Below are positions 48,501 to 58,976 of a DNA stretch of 64,000 bases, piece by piece. The stretch covers positions 4,464,001 to 4,528,000 of the forward strand of contig JAZGTN010000073.1 of assembly GCA_037783415.1 (NCBI GenBank), written 5' to 3'. Under the pieces are notes generated by a model. That model did not search any database and had not been told where the DNA came from. It saw only the letters and a program-made list of their open reading frames with translations. Source of the stretch: Leptasterias polaris (taxonomy: Eukaryota > Echinodermata > Asteroidea > Forcipulatida > Asteriidae). The position numbers and the translations under genes were made by a program. Positions within the stretch are counted from its first letter, which is position 1, and every line of letters starts with the position of its first letter.

Positions 48501-50758
48501 TATAAAAAGTTGAGAAAAATCAGACAGTGCGATCTCCATAAAACATAAGATTTGTTGTATTCTTCCATTATCAATTGAGCTGTATACAAGCCGTGCCTGT
48601 AGGAAGTCCAGGCTCTGTGGCTCTTTTGTAAACAAGTGATGTCACAGGTCACGATAGGATATTGTTCAAGGTATTGACTGCAAAAGGAGTATGTTGAGTG
48701 CCCTCTATAGTTTTCTTTGTTTCTTTCTCTAAATTCAAAGCTGAACTCCAACTAGACCTTTACAAAAAATTATTACCATTAAGTTGGAAAGTAAAATTCA
48801 GGTTGTACTGGGAGTGTGGAGTACTTCTCAACACCGGTAAAATGCAGCGAATTTCCACTGGTTGAGCCGATGGAATGTAATCCAGGTGCACAAACATAAT
48901 CAGACCTCTTAGCCACTCTGACGGAAGACGACTTAACTCGTCATCTGGTACCAGATTTACTCTACTGCCGGAAGGCCCAGTTCCTATAATGTGTAAAGAG
49001 CGGATACAATTATAGCAAGGGATAATAATTTCACTTAAAACTCCTTGATATAATTATGCTGTATTTCAAATCGACTAAATCAAGTGACAATTACCTGTTG
49101 TGAGAACTTTAAGGTACCAGTTTATTTCAGGTGACACTGTACAGTATACTTTGGAGACTTTCTCTGCCTCTTCTTTGATAACTTGGTCCAAACCGGCGGT
49201 CAACCATAGATTAAAGTTGCAGTAATACACGTCAAGTCCACCTGCAACACGAAACATGCAAATCAAGAGTAAAAACAAAAACACAATAAAAAGTATAATT
49301 GAAGAAATATATATTTGGCAAAGTATTGGGTGACCGTTTAAAACCTTTAAGTGAGCACTGGTAACACTAAGTCATGGCATATCTTATCATTTCACTGTTT
49401 TCTCCAACAAGTACAATTCCCTGAGGAAGTCAAAGTCCTTGATATCAAAGACTGGACTAGTTCAATGGTTGAGACAATTTGTCCCGGAAGTTCGAACACG
49501 TGCGAGACTTGCACAAGTCTAGTTCATTCAACGAGGCAAAAATGTTCCTCAAAGTGGAAATACTTGTACTTTGCCGATCTATCTGGTATTAAAGCTTAAA
49601 GACAACATTTTGATGTGTTTGACTGTTTGGACTGATGTGAGGGTGATATGGGTGCTAGTAGCACCTAAACAAACGACCACTGGTGGCTTAGGGTCCCAAA
49701 GGGGGAGAAACTTTACGAGAATGTCCATAAATGGTGGATACTCACATGTCCCGTTAGGAATTGACAATATTTGATAGTCCTTAAAAATACGTTCTTGTTC
49801 TTTTGAATCGAATGGGGGATAACCAACTGCCACGGATAGAAACTGTTGGAACAAACACAACAATTAAAGTAGGCGTCAGGTTGGTGTATGTAGATGTATC
49901 TTTCCTCGCCTTCCACCTCCAGGACCCGCGGTTCGAATCACACCGGGGCACTATGTGGATTTTTAGTCCCTATCTAACTGCGTGGGTTTTCCCTGGAATT
50001 CCCTGGGGTTTTCCCTCCCACATCGGAAACAGAAACGTCTCTTGTCTTCTCTCCATAAGGCAATGCAGTGATTAAGTTCGATTTTCTGAGAGCCCGTGGC
50101 TTCACAACCAGAATGAATGGAATGGAAAGTCTTTAACAACAAGATAGGCGTGTCTTGCACTGAGGTACGAAGAAAGTTACAAGAGAGGCGAGTCTTGCAC
50201 TGAGGTACGAAGAAAGTTACATTAGAGGCGAGTCTTGCACTGAGGTACGAAGAAAGTTACATGAGTAGTCGAAGCCGAGAGTGAACGTTGGGAAGATGGT
50301 TTATTTTTTGGTGGTGGGGGAAGTCTTGATTTAGAAATGTTTTCACACAAAAGTAAACAAGATTAGTGATATCATTATTAACAAGGTAAGATGACGTAGA
50401 GGTCAACAGGGGAGTTTCTGTTCAGCTGATGGTTCTTGAGGTCACAGCCTGAGAATGGGCGTGGTGCGCTTACTAAGAAATGGGAGTGAGCCTTGAAATT
50501 ACAGAGGATATGGGCCGACTGTTGACATGTTTACGAATTGGGGGAATTACTAACATTATGGAAAAACCATCTTTACAATGGCAAAGACACAAACATTTAT
50601 GAATTTACCTGCTCTGTGCTATTTCGTTCGGAAGGGGGGACAAAACAGGACCTGTCATAGTCATTGCTCTGTGCCTCGTTAAGTTGGGGTGACACAGTTG
50701 GTGACCACGACGCTGTGACAACCATTATAATAGCTGCTACGACGATTGAAGACGACAT
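42522..50758 (-). CDS. EGF/Ig/TIR single-pass receptor, IL-1R/Toll-like (911 aa, complete model)
   Basis: Thirteen minus-strand exons: 50609-50758, 49746-49842, 49095-49241, 48777-48983, 47562-47690, 46995-47169, 46719-46840, 46188-46493, 45141-45449, 44756-45025, 44128-44274, 43402-43632, 42522-42967. All are GT-AG and phases match throughout. Domains: signal peptide (about 1-24, hydrophobic VVAAIIMVV); an unrecognised region (25-200) with several Cys and N-glycosylation sites; one EGF-like exon (201-243, CPFGRYGGKC...CMCPPGLEGTHC); four Ig-like units (244-637), the first split over two exons and the others one exon each; a TM helix (about 650-672, CILLLLVLSVLAY); and TIR (about 718-870) with box 1 FDVFISYK, box 2/BB loop FLPGRSIIDNI, ESEWCRYEF and box 3 FWKLL. 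TIR domains normally recruit MyD88-type adaptors or self-associate at membranes. An alternative acceptor at 43550 would skip 25-27 residues before the TIR. The combination is closest to IL-1R-like proteins, with EGF unusual for them. Confidence 0.88.
43075..43350. mobile_element. Two family 1 SINEs as an inverted pair (copy 1)
   Basis: A minus-sense copy (GATTTGAACTACGCC...AACTGAGCTATCTAGC) is followed by a plus-sense copy (AGATAGCTCAGTTGGTAGAG, GGTTCAAATCCCGC). Their bodies share GATATTGACAAAATAGGGAG inverted, so the transcript could form a long hairpin in the intron between the two TIR exons. Confidence 0.75.
44320..44665 (-). mobile_element. SINE family 2 in a TIR-receptor intron
   Basis: TCAGCTCCCTTGGGAGTCTT, ACAGGTACCCATTTACCAC and a head GGGAGTCGAACCCACACCCA. 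In the intron between the fourth Ig exon and the TM exon. Confidence 0.6.
48001..48042 (+). repeat. Retroelement-associated stem motif, copy 2
   Basis: TTAGCCTTCGAGAAAGACTT then TGCTAGGGTCGAAACGTCAG GCC. GCCT pairs with AGGC, and GAC(T) with GGTC around TTGCTA, leaving GAAAC single-stranded. This dispersed motif is common in marine invertebrate genomes near retroelement ends. Confidence 0.5.
50147..50266. repeat. Three 40-bp tandem repeats
   Basis: Period exactly 40 bp, each copy containing GTCTTGCACTGAGGTACGAA; the second and third copies differ by a base or two. In the first intron of the TIR receptor. Confidence 0.9.
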
Positions 50759-50759
50759 C

Positions 50760-52640
50760 CTTTTTCACGAGGTGGTTCTCTTTATATCTAGAATAAAATA
50801 TTGGTTTTTCAACAGTGAGAGGGTTTGCCGAAAGAATAAAATGCACTCAGTGAAATGTATTTGTCACACAGCTTTCTACTGAAAATACAGCTCCAATGCT
50901 GTGGTGCACTAAATATTAGTGTGTACTTCGACTCAAAGTTTGTATCAATGTTCACACGTCATTCATCAAAATAACATGAAAATCCTTCTTTGAGAAAAAT
51001 TGCGGAACATTGTGTGCCACTAATCCCACTATAATGTCATTTTGGTTCACGTCCCATCTATATAGGCCTACAAAAAGTGACGATTTTGGTTTAACTAAAT
51101 CTAAAACAAAACTTACTGTTTGGAGACGCCTCTCTGAAACGTTCATCAGTACAAAATGGCGTCTAGGGTTGGTGAGTGGGCTACGGGGAACATTTTTATC
51201 ATAGTCACACTTCAATGACAATCGTAAAGGGAAACCCACTCTATCACAATAGACTCGAGCACTAACATAACCTCCAAGTTCAGTGTTCGCTGTCAAGAAT
51301 GAACGGGTGCGGAGAGCTACTATGTGACCGCCATTGTAGCGTCCATTTCTACCTCCATGGTGCAACACAGAACATGGGTTTTACCAGGGCCACACTTTTT
51401 ACACAACTCAATGGATTGATTAATTTATTATAGATAAAGAATAGCAGACGATAGGTAGAATCTATTTGCGATCAACATATACACATAATATTTCAACTGC
51501 GAACTTTAATAACACAATATTACAAATAATACAAAATTTCTAAGAAAAGTATTTTTTTACCACTGTGTTTATATTATTATTTTATTTCACACCCACCACA
51601 GCAAATTATGATCTTTGAGGAATATGAAGAGATCGTAAGAAAGTACACTGACCTCAGTGATCACAATGTCACCAATTTAAAATTAAAAAAATAAATAAAC
51701 AAATTTCTCCATAAAAAATGATTAAAATACAATATTAGGTCATTAAAATTCACACCGATGTAAAAAATATTAAACTCTAGATATAATGGCCTACATAGAA
51801 AACTTATGCATTGAGGACAAATTCACCTGAAGAAAGCCATTCAGCTTTTTTGTTTCAGCCTCGTTCCCACAAGCCATGTGACATTCATATATATATATAT
51901 ATATATTTATTTGCACACTTATTAAAGTCCATGATTCCAGGCGGATTATTAGTGAGCAAGGCATACTAGGGTGATCAATGAGAATGAGGTTCATTCAAGC
52001 AAAGGCCGCGTCCCAATTAAGTGACTTTGGCTACGGCTACGGCGTTCAAGCCGTAGCCACTGCCGAAGCCATTGACATGGGCACGACCTTCCTTACGTTA
52101 TGAAAGGCCACGGTAGTCTGGTCTATTTATTTTTAATCTTTGTGTGCGAGTCACTATGTCATATTGATATTGCAAATCGGGAACATGACCAAGATGGTGA
52201 TAGCATGGTACAGTTCGACACGTAACCAGGATTCGATTTCACAAAGAGCCAAGATTGATCTTAAGTGCGAAATAATCTTAATTGCTAAGCAAAGTGTGAA
52301 GTCAAAATACAAATCACTATGGTGATATTGACAACTCATCTTAAGATGAATCGACCTCGGAACCATAAACCAAGGCGCCAAAGGATCATCATGCACGCAC
52401 AAAGATCAATATGATGTGACGGTTCATGACGTTCTGGGCAAAGCCCTGTTCTTTTTCCACAGACACTATAGGCCCGTACCGCACGCTAAAAGTCTTGCCT
52501 GTGGATGTGTACCGCGCGTATAATCAAACATTGAGAGCTGATCAAATTGTTTCATTCACACGTGAAAAACAAAACTTGGAAACGTGAGATCCCCAGTTGT
52601 TCAAATACACGCGAGGCTGCACTGTCCATAGTGTATGCCG
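50760..52640. other. Intergenic, upstream of the TIR receptor
   Basis: Holds an open frame of 138 codons on the minus strand (50952-51368) with no recognisable motif, an (AT)n run near 51888-51908 and a short palindrome at 52021-52060 (GGCTACGGC / GCCGTAGCC). No supported gene. Confidence 0.55.
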
Positions 52641-52642
52641 TT

Positions 52643-52803
52643 GTCATAGGGAAATCTGTCCCCCTGAGATTCTGTCCCCCATATAATGGGAAATTAACGT
52701 GGGCTGGAGGAGGAGGATTCAAAAGAGGGCGCTATCAAAAGCAGTTCGTACACAGTTCTCCATATGGGAGGACACAATCTCCGGGGGGACAGAATCTCCG
52801 TCC
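52643..52803. mobile_element. MITE family E, copy 3
   Basis: Starts CATAGGGAAATCTGTCCCCC and ends GGGGGGACAGAATCTCCG; same interior as copy 1 in the opposite sense. Confidence 0.8.
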
Positions 52804-53010
52804 ACACCGTCTCTACAAAACACTTCAATAAACACTTTAAGGCGTTATAAAGGCAAAATATTTATTTAAAAATAGAGCAAAAAGAAAACGGAAATATTCA
52901 TGTACATGAAGGTTTCTGTGCTTTGGTTGTTCGAAGGAAGAAACAAAAAATAACCATGATGTGATGGTCATTGTGAAATGACAATACCCTGAGTGGGGTT
53001 CTTGAGATAA

Positions 53011-53500
53011 TAGGGCGGTTTCGCACGCGAACGGATACGCATACGCATACGTTTAGCTATCCGTAACCGTTAGCAGCCTTTCTGTTGTTTTGCAAGAATC
53101 CCAGCGTTTTGGTGGCACTGTTCGCTGTTCCAGCACAGCACTTGGTGGCGCTGTTCAACATGGCATCCTCCATAGACGAGCTTATGTTCATAGCTTTAGA
53201 GGAAATTTAATGACGAAGCAACAGTGCATTTTTTCGTATTTCAAAGTCTTTAGAAATCAACAAAATGACACGTACATGTTCAGTGATTCATTTATTTTGA
53301 TACTATTCATACATATTTGGAAACAAATACAGGAGAATTACTAGAAGTTCGAGTTTTCCTACGTGTTTTTTACTTACGTGTGTAGCAAGCGGGATATCAG
53401 TGTCGTCTGCACGTATAGCGGATAGCGGGTAGCGTATGACGTCATAATGATGACGTATCCGTCGCATTAACCGTATCCGTTCGTATGCGAAACCTCCCTA
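53011..53500. mobile_element. MITE family G, abutting the duplication edge
   Basis: 490 bp from TAGGGCGGTTTCGCACGCGA to GTTCGTATGCGAAACCTCCC plus TA. Subterminal matches GAACGGATACG / CGTATCCGTTC. The right end coincides with the left edge of duplication copy 2. No coding capacity. Confidence 0.8.
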
Positions 53501-54003
53501 ATAATAAATAATTACAACATTTATAGAGCGCTTAATTACGTATGTTTTTAAGCGCTAAAACCAGACTATTCAGATTGACAAAAGAGATGGGTTTTAAGTA
53601 ATGATTTGACAGTATCCAATGAAGGTGCTGCTTGAATGTGGGTGGGTAGCTTGTTCCAAAGTGTTGGAGCTATGACCGAAAAGGCACGATCGCCATAGCG
53701 TGTCATGGTGCGGGGTCCCGGGAAAGCTGGAAATGAGCGGTGGAAGAAGAGCGAAGACTTCGGGTATAGCTGATGATAGTGAAGATGATCGAAGGGCTAA
53801 GACAGTAAGAGATCTTTGAGATAGACTGGTGCCAAATTATGAAGGACTTTATACACAATGCATGTCATAAGGGACCACCTACAAGCTTTGCTTTTAAAAT
53901 GGACCCCCCTGCCTAGTAATGTTTGTTTGCATCTAGTTCTCTTGACTTCAAGAATTGTAAATAATGTATTTTGGTATTGATCTCTTGTGATTGATATTGT
54001 CAT
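53501..54003 (-). mobile_element. CR1/L2-like LINE 3' fragment (duplicated copy)
   Basis: The same element as at 39337-39843, carried by the segmental duplication, with a few extra indels that further break the frame. Confidence 0.82.
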
Positions 54004-54072
54004 TTTTTATGTTGATACTGTGGAAAATAAATGAACTTTGAACCTTGAATTTTTGTTTGTCCATTGCTCAAG

Positions 54073-54569
54073 ATCCTAGATTTGGGTTTGACTACAGAGC
54101 TAGGTAAAGTGAGTAAACAGTGGGGAGGGTTCATCAAGGAAGTATACTCCAAGGCTGACAACTTCTCTGTAAGCTGTAAGTACGGAAAGTCCATTACTTA
54201 AGAAATCAAAACAAATGTGTCGCCGTTCTCTACGAAAACCATTAGTGCCATAGCTATTTTATTTTCGAAAGCAGTAATTTTTATTGTCAAGAGCAGTTAT
54301 TTTCATTTTCAGAAAGCAGTTATTTATATTTCTAAAAACACGTATTGACTCAGAAAGCAGTTATTTTTATTTCTAAAAACACTTATTGACTAGTGAGGGA
54401 TTTGCCCCTGCGACATTCAGAAAAAAATTATTTAAGATTACAAATACAAAGCAACAGAATAAACTTTAAACATGATTGTGTCTTTAAATAAAAGTATAAA
54501 AAGATTAGCTGGCGTTATTTTGTTCTTTGCATAGCCGATATGGTTCGAGAGAATTTCCGCACGCGGAGA

Positions 54570-54613
<44 letters not shown>

Positions 54614-55415
54614 CTGTATTTCTTTAGCGCACATCTCCTATGCTCATGGCGCTTTACAAATAAACCAATTGGCCAAAATTAGAAATAAAATGCACAAGCA
54701 ATTTACAATACTACTCTAACAAATGACAAATGTACAAAAGAAAAAATAGCATTACCTATTAATGAAAAAACAAATGAATAAAAGATAAACATTTTACACA
54801 AAAATCAAAAAGCAATAGATAGGCCTATTATATTAAAATAGGTGGGTCTTAAGTCTCCGTTTAAAACTGACCATGGATCTTGATTTTCAAAAAATTTAAT
54901 ATTCATTAAAGATAAATATGGACAGATGACACTGGATAAAAGTAAAAAATATTAACTATAGTGGGTTTGTTTGTCTAATTTACAGTTCCTATGGATTTGT
55001 CAGTGGAAATGAAAGCATGTTTGCTTGGAGCTGTCTTCCTGATAGTAAGTCTATTTAGGTAATACGGCTGAGTACCCTTTAAATATAAGTAATTCGTCTT
55101 GTAACACAGGTAAAAATAAGAATTCATGTTAAATATCATGATGATTAATAACAGATAAATAATTTTCAAATTCAAGGATGAATAATGTTGAGTAGGTTTT
55201 GAAAGGAATATTAATGATGGTGGGTTTTGGGGGCAGGAGATCAAGGCCAAACGTATACGATTATAAAACAAAATATATATTTATAAATACATTTTTTTAA
55301 AACCTACTTTTCAGTTAAGAATGGGGTCTCTTTGAAGACATTGTCAAATGTAACTTTTTTAAAATGTATTTCTCACTCTCTGCAGGATTTCATGTATTTT
55401 GAACGCAAAAAATAA
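54073..55415 (+). pseudogene. Orphan 3' exons (7-9) of scramblase 2
   Basis: Duplicated exons at 54073-54175, 54986-55044 and 55386-55415, with splice sites kept (acceptors CTCAAG, TTACAG, TGCAG; donors GTAAGT). Exon 9 lost 8 bp in the A-rich end, so translation stops after DFMYFERKK, removing the last residues QKNKH. No exons 1-6 precede them on this strand within 13 kb except those of the intact gene, which lie beyond the receptor gene. They are probably non-functional, although readthrough splicing from scramblase 2 cannot be excluded. Confidence 0.85.
54570..54900 (-). mobile_element. Third LINE tail with (TAA)n, present only in duplication copy 2
   Basis: A (TAA)n run at 54570-54612 is followed by sequence that on the minus strand ends SFKRRLKTHLF-stop, a CR1-type RT terminus. 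In copy 1 only the microsatellite (40397-40430) remains and the body is missing. Confidence 0.65.
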
Positions 55416-55919
55416 ACACTGGACGCTGCTGCAATGGCCCAGTTCAGCTGACATTATCTACACAACAATCTTGGTTGCGCCATTTTGGATTTAACGGCAT
55501 GCGTGGCACAGTCGCCGCGTTGGTGCAAGGATCGAGACAATAGACTAAAGGAAGGGAGTGATCACTACAACGACCAGCAAAGAATGAGGTTGACAGACCG
55601 TATCTGGATCGGGTAGTTATCAAAGTGAATGATTGGCTTAATATGGAAGCTCGCTATTTATTAAATTAATACCAGTACCATTCATCCAGGGAAATATTTA
55701 CATCTGAAATACTGTCAAAGTAAAGAATGCAAAAAAAAAAAACATTTAAGAACTACCGCTGCTTTTTTTAATACTCACTGTTTAAACATAATTTTATACG
55801 TAATAATAATAGGCATTTGTAACGCGCAAAATCAATCTAAAAAGATGTTCAAGGCGCAAAGAAGCAGAGACAATGTAAACAAAAAATGAAAGTACATATA
55901 ATGAATAGAAAGCAACAAA

Positions 55920-56102
55920 CTATGAATTTAAGAAAAACATCTTGAAAAGGTGAGTTTTGAGAGTTACTTTGAAATAATGTACATCATAAATATTGCGAAT
56001 ATCTTGAGGAAGTTCGTTCCAGAGAGAAGATCCAGTATGTGCGAATGAACGATCCCCCCATAAAGTGTGAGTTTTAGGAACAACAACTGAAAATGCAGAC
56101 AA
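55920..56102 (-). mobile_element. Second CR1/L2-like LINE 3' fragment (duplicated copy)
   Basis: Copy of 41430-41612 carried by the segmental duplication; the reading is unchanged over 60 codons. Confidence 0.75.
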
Positions 56103-57042
56103 TGCTTTTGTTTTTACCTACTCGTCAGACGTAAAATATAATGCATAACAAGAGCGCGGACAAGAGGCTTGTTTAAGAAAAATAATGCAAACTCAAACTA
56201 CAGACCAAAGGGTCACCCCAAAATGGTACAGCATTTAGTGCCCCTAAATATTTACATTATTTTCGCCACTGGAAGTAATTGTTCTTGATTTTCGAATGTG
56301 GGCCTACATGACTGTATTAAAAGTTATATACAAAATTAAAACGAAAGTCGTTAAAAAACAAAGTGTATATTGAAAAAAAATGGAAGAAACTATAATTTAT
56401 ACTCGAATTAAATTAATGCTATTTTTAAGCTTAAAATTAGTAATGTCAAATTTTCCATATTGCTGATGATATCATGAACATTATTGTTAAAATTACATTA
56501 GCTGAGTGGCTAAATCAAGTCATTTAGGCCAATAACACTCATGTAATCTGTCTTTCTTGGGAGTGAACATCACTGGGCCTAATTTCTTAGAGCTACTTAA
56601 GAAGAAAATATTGCTAAGCAAAAGGAAGCAGGATACCAGTCACAGATTGTACATAATGACATGCTATTTTGGCTGGTAACCTTATTCTGTTGACATTCAT
56701 TTTGTTGTGTTTAGCTACTTTTTGTGCTCAAGCAGCTGTATGAAAGTGGGCTGCCGTGGCGCTCCGAGGGCTTTTCAAACTATACCCTCTCAGGTACCCA
56801 TTTTTACCCCTGGGTTGAAGAGAAGCATTTATAGAAAAGCATCTTGCTCAAGGACACAAGTGTGATAACCGGGACTCGACCCAGGCATTTTGGCTGGAAT
56901 TGTAGTTTCACACTTCTGCAAAAAGCCATGCAGTTTTCTTACACAGCATTTACAACTGAAGTTCTCTAACACTCTACTCAGCCAACCTTATCACCCCTAA
57001 ACACTGACAAGTAACATATCAGCGTTTCCAACCCCTTCATAT

Positions 57043-58105
57043 TCATTCTCTCCGAGCTCCCGTATCAAGCTTGTCTTCTCCTTTCCCGATAGAATCAGAA
57101 ATTACCGGCTCTTCCAATCCCATTGGATTGTCTGGCAATGATTCCCACAAGAGCTTCCAAAACTGCTCACGGTCAGCCTCCCTCTGCGGACCTTGGCCGT
57201 CCAAGACGGCATCGGGCCATGTGATGTAGGAGAGTGTACGGAGCACGGTCTGGAGGTCCTCGGAGAGGTTTTCCGGGTTACCAAGATCCTCAAAGATGAC
57301 CGGGATAATGTCCAATTGACGGCGAAGCATCTGAAGAAGAGCTGCTTGGAATTCATATCGATACCATTCACTCTCAACAAAGCCTGGAGTCAGAAGGAGA
57401 AGTGTCTTGCGGCTTCGACGAACTGCATCTGAGATGTTGTCGATTATACCTGATAAAAACATAACAAATTTATAACGCACATCTCCAGCATTGTAACATC
57501 TTTATATCTTATATCAACTAATAAACCACATGGGACACTGACAGGGTAAATTTTACAAAGTTCGGGGTTGATAAAAGACACATTTTGTCTAGACCGTGAT
57601 TTGAACTACGCCTCCGGATTAACGTGTCGGCGCTCTACAAACTGAACTATCTAGCACTTTGATGGTGGTCTCCCCATGTTGTCAATATATTTGTTCGGGG
57701 GCTGATCAGACTGTCAACTCGAACAAAGATATTGACAAAATAGGGAGACCAACAACAGGGCTAGATAGCTCAGTTGGTAGAGCGCCGGCATGTTGGTTCA
57801 AATCCCGCTCTAGTCAATTTTTATTTGTTATGCCAATCTTGGCTCTAATGAGAACTTGACAAGCCTATACTCACTCCTCCCCGGAAGGAAGAATCGATAA
57901 TGGACACAGACACGGTAACCATCTTTCTCCAATCTCGGAATGAGCTCATGGACAACAAATTCCTCATCGGGAGTGCCACTCTTGTACGAGATGAACACGT
58001 CGAAGTCTTTGTCACCTGAATCAGACAAACCACAACAAACTAATGTTGAGAAGGTTTGCTTTGGTTCTACACCAGCTGCACTAGAACTTACATCACAAAG
58101 TTGAC
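57043..58105 (-). pseudogene. Orphan TIR-domain exons, truncated copy of the EGF/Ig/TIR receptor
   Basis: Two exons, 57875-58105 and 57043-57449, duplicate the last two receptor exons. The TIR frame is intact from box 1 FDVFISYK through FLPGRSIIDNI and FWKLL. Differences: ESEWCRYEF has become ESEWYRYEF, and an inserted GAGCT near 57053 shifts the tail so that the protein ends at DTGARRE. No signal peptide, Ig or TM exon lies upstream on the minus strand, and no ATG directly precedes the first exon in frame. If transcribed from new upstream sequence it would encode a soluble cytoplasmic TIR protein; otherwise it is a pseudogene fragment. The open frame over about 210 codons hints at recent origin or constraint. 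Confidence 0.8.
57560..57832. mobile_element. Two family 1 SINEs as an inverted pair (copy 2)
   Basis: Duplicated form of 43075-43350 in the orphan TIR intron; the plus-sense head reads GCTAGATAGCTCAGTTGG without the extra 8 bp seen in copy 1. Confidence 0.75.
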
Positions 58106-58195
58106 CTAAAAACAAACTTATAGATAGGTTGCAATATGACGTAAATCTACGAAAGCCCAATCGTGCCACTGAAGTATATATTATCAGCGGGAACT

Positions 58196-58279
58196 AATCC
58201 GTTATAACGAATTAATAATCCGTTATAACGAATTAATAATCCGTTAAAACGAATTAATAATCCGTTATTACGAATTAGT
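58196..58279. repeat. Four 21-bp near-palindromic tandem repeats
   Basis: Unit AATCCGTTATAACGAATTAAT repeated at 58196, 58217, 58238 and 58259, the third and fourth with one change in the core. The core CGTTATAACG is a perfect palindrome. The array sits between the duplication edge and the SAM-HECT gene, about 0.1 kb before the putative first exon, so it could be a protein-binding array. Confidence 0.85.
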
Positions 58280-58339
58280 ACTCGAAACTGCGCATGTGCC
58301 CGATCGGTGAACTTAACGTGAGCTCAACTCGTGGTGGCG

Positions 58340-58419
58340 CCAGACGACCGTGAACATGCGGACTTTTTAGTGTGTGGAACTTGGAAGGATAGTCGAACTA
58401 TGGTCGAACACAGATGGAG
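58340..58419 (+). other. Possible 5' non-coding exon of the SAM-HECT gene
   Basis: Sequence ending AGATGGAG|GTAGGT has a good donor. Spliced to the acceptor at 59143, its ATG (58399) would run only about ten codons to a TAG, so the main ORF starts at 59162 in the next exon. The 5' boundary is a guess. Confidence 0.35.
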
Positions 58420-58917
58420 GTAGGTCAAGTGTTTGTTTATTGTATATAAAAGTGTACGAAATATCACATAGCAAAGATGGAAATTATCTACTTTTTAAGT
58501 ATTTTATGTTGTTTTTCTAAATCGCACTCTGTTCACAATAACATAATGTTTGTTTAGGCTCATTGTGTTGATTGTCCAAACCGTGCGTAGTATTTGATTG
58601 TGACATGAGATGACTAGTTTTTTTTTAGTAAAGAGCATGTCCTACAGTCCCTACACACAATCTTTCACTCAGTGACTGTACCCTACACTTACTACTCAAT
58701 AGTCTAGTAGTCACGAAACATGTTTATTTATGACAGTCCAGTGGAGGATAAAGTACACACAGTTTAACTTTTATATTTTTTCTGTGACACATTACAAATG
58801 AAGTATGATACTTGGCACACGGCTTCAGCATGCTTGAACAACGATGGGGCTATTTGTCATGATTGTAAATTCACCATTTTGCTTTAAACAAAAATTGTGA
58901 GAATTTGTGCCAATCTT

Positions 58918-58976
58918 GGGAGACAGGAAAGCCTTGTGAGGAACTTTTGCTCCAAAACGCAAAACCCTCAAACTAA
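58918..58976 (+). repeat. Degenerate 60-bp duplicate of part of the SAM-HECT coding exon
   Basis: Matches 59993-60052 (the part encoding PILGDRIALRNFCSKMQNPQ) almost base for base but with small indels (AAAGCCTTGTGAGG against ATAGCCTTGAGG) that break the frame. It lies in the intron or upstream region of the same gene. Confidence 0.85.

Larger units (their letters stand above)
53500..58122. repeat. Segmental duplication, copy 2 (direct orientation)
   Basis: Direct copy of 39336-43649, with offset rising from 14164 at the left to 14473 at the right because of extra sequence near 54600-54915. Scattered substitutions and indels make it clearly diverged. The left edge abuts the TA flank of the inverted-repeat element at 53011-53500; past the right edge lies sequence resembling the end of the MITE family at 22645-22875. 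Neither partial gene has its 5' exons here. Confidence 0.95.

Noticed and set aside
50952..51368. 138-codon open frame on the minus strand upstream of the TIR receptor
   Set aside because: No domain motif, and composition like the flanking spacer. Splice context and homologue-like features are absent, so a chance frame is more likely.
51834..51910. AT dinucleotide run as a regulatory element
   Set aside because: Plain microsatellite; nothing else marks it as functional.
58131..58169. New start for the orphan TIR reading in the sequence past the duplication edge
   Set aside because: The frame opens with GTG rather than ATG, and the sequence resembles a MITE terminus, so no translation start is supported.
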